Virus record (IMG/VR): IMGVR_UViG_3300025671_000210
Coordinates: 1 to 35,968 of that record
Strand: one strand, 5' to 3'
DNA from: a virus
DNA: 35,968 nt
In this document: one piece after another, positions 35,825-35,968 of the stretch
Position numbering within the stretch: position 1 is the first letter of the stretch
Layout: every line of letters starts with the position of its first letter
Translations under genes and position numbers: made by a program
The notes under the pieces: generated by a model
Told to the model about the DNA's origin: nothing
The model's input: the letters and a program-made list of their open reading frames with translations, nothing else
Database searches by the model: none

Positions 35825-35968
35825 TGAGCAAATTATTTGACGATGCATCATTAGCAATGATACCCTCTGCTTACAAGGATGGTAAGTTGTATAGTATTAG
35901 ACCTACTGATGGTAGTGGAGATTTTACTTTTAGTAGGGGTTCAAATCTTGCTGCTACGAGGGTAGATG
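35824..35968 (+). CDS. 5' part of the fibre / lectin-like gene that continues at position 1
   Basis: The visible 48 codons read MSKLFDDASLAMIPSAYKDG, KLYSIRPTDGSGDFTFSRGS, NLAATRVD, a start very common in phage surface proteins of this group. The FTFSRGSNLAATRV segment is normally followed by a region like that at the left end (GITDNVPRLDYTD). The gene is cut by the window, so the two parts belong together with a total near 428 residues. Confidence 0.75.
   Translation, partial: MSKLFDDASLAMIPSAYKDGKLYSIRPTDGSGDFTFSRGSNLAATRVD

Noticed and set aside
1-35968. Integrase, repressor or other lysogeny genes
   Set aside because: No tyrosine or serine recombinase motif, no Cro/CI-like gene pair and no toxin-antitoxin pair could be recognised.

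Overview
The window reads as an essentially complete genome of about 36 kb from a tailed double-stranded DNA phage with a long non-contractile tail (tape measure and tail-tube-like genes present, no sheath gene seen). The host is most likely a member of Bacteroidota, probably a flavobacterium. One intergenic site (18264-18294) matches the Bacteroidota housekeeping promoter (TTTG, 19-base spacer, TAnnTTTG). Start codons are preceded by AT-rich leaders rather than Shine-Dalgarno sequences, and several proteins belong to families common in flavobacterial phages. The gene that starts at 35824 runs off the right end and its remainder enters at the left end, so the sequence is probably circular or circularly permuted. 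No integrase, repressor or partition gene was recognised, so nothing indicates lysogeny.

There are two transcription arms. The leftward arm runs from about 18.3 kb down to 5.2 kb. It starts at the promoter with small unknown genes (18.2-16.3 kb). A palindrome-rich control region (16.17-16.27 kb) follows. Next come the replication and recombination genes: a protein with a DnaA domain IV-like helix-turn-helix, a single-strand annealing protein, a PD-(D/E)XK exonuclease, a second DnaA domain IV-like protein and a small SSB-like protein. A tRNA-like element and several tiny genes follow. Then comes a train of small cassettes (12.8-10.9 kb) whose start codons each carry a copy of the same leader repeat. 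The arm ends with a DnaB/RecA-type helicase, a RusA-like resolvase, a PD-(D/E)XK-like protein, a late-sigma-like protein and the lysis genes (M15 endolysin, 3-TM holin).

The rightward arm starts at about 18.67 kb with a GC-rich cassette whose base and codon use differ sharply from the rest. It carries a GP88-family protein and ends at a strong terminator (20468-20495). After a second palindrome-rich control region (20.82-20.95 kb) come the packaging and virion genes: terminase small and large subunits, tail completion-like proteins, tape measure, a 909-residue tail-tip or baseplate candidate, an XkdF-type prohead protease with scaffold tail, major capsid protein, two related tail-tube-like proteins, small decoration-like proteins and a lectin-type fibre protein. 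Past the sequence ends come a GIY-YIG homing endonuclease, another structural protein, the portal, a connector-like protein and two small membrane proteins. The two arms converge at about 5.21-5.28 kb. The portal lies far from the terminase and the head genes follow the tape measure, which is an unusual order.

The observations most worth following are the start-associated leader repeats, a kissing-hairpin RNA candidate upstream of the annealing protein, the shortened tRNA-like element, the palindromes shared by the two control regions, and the compositionally foreign GP88 cassette. All functions are read from sequence motifs by eye. No database search was run.
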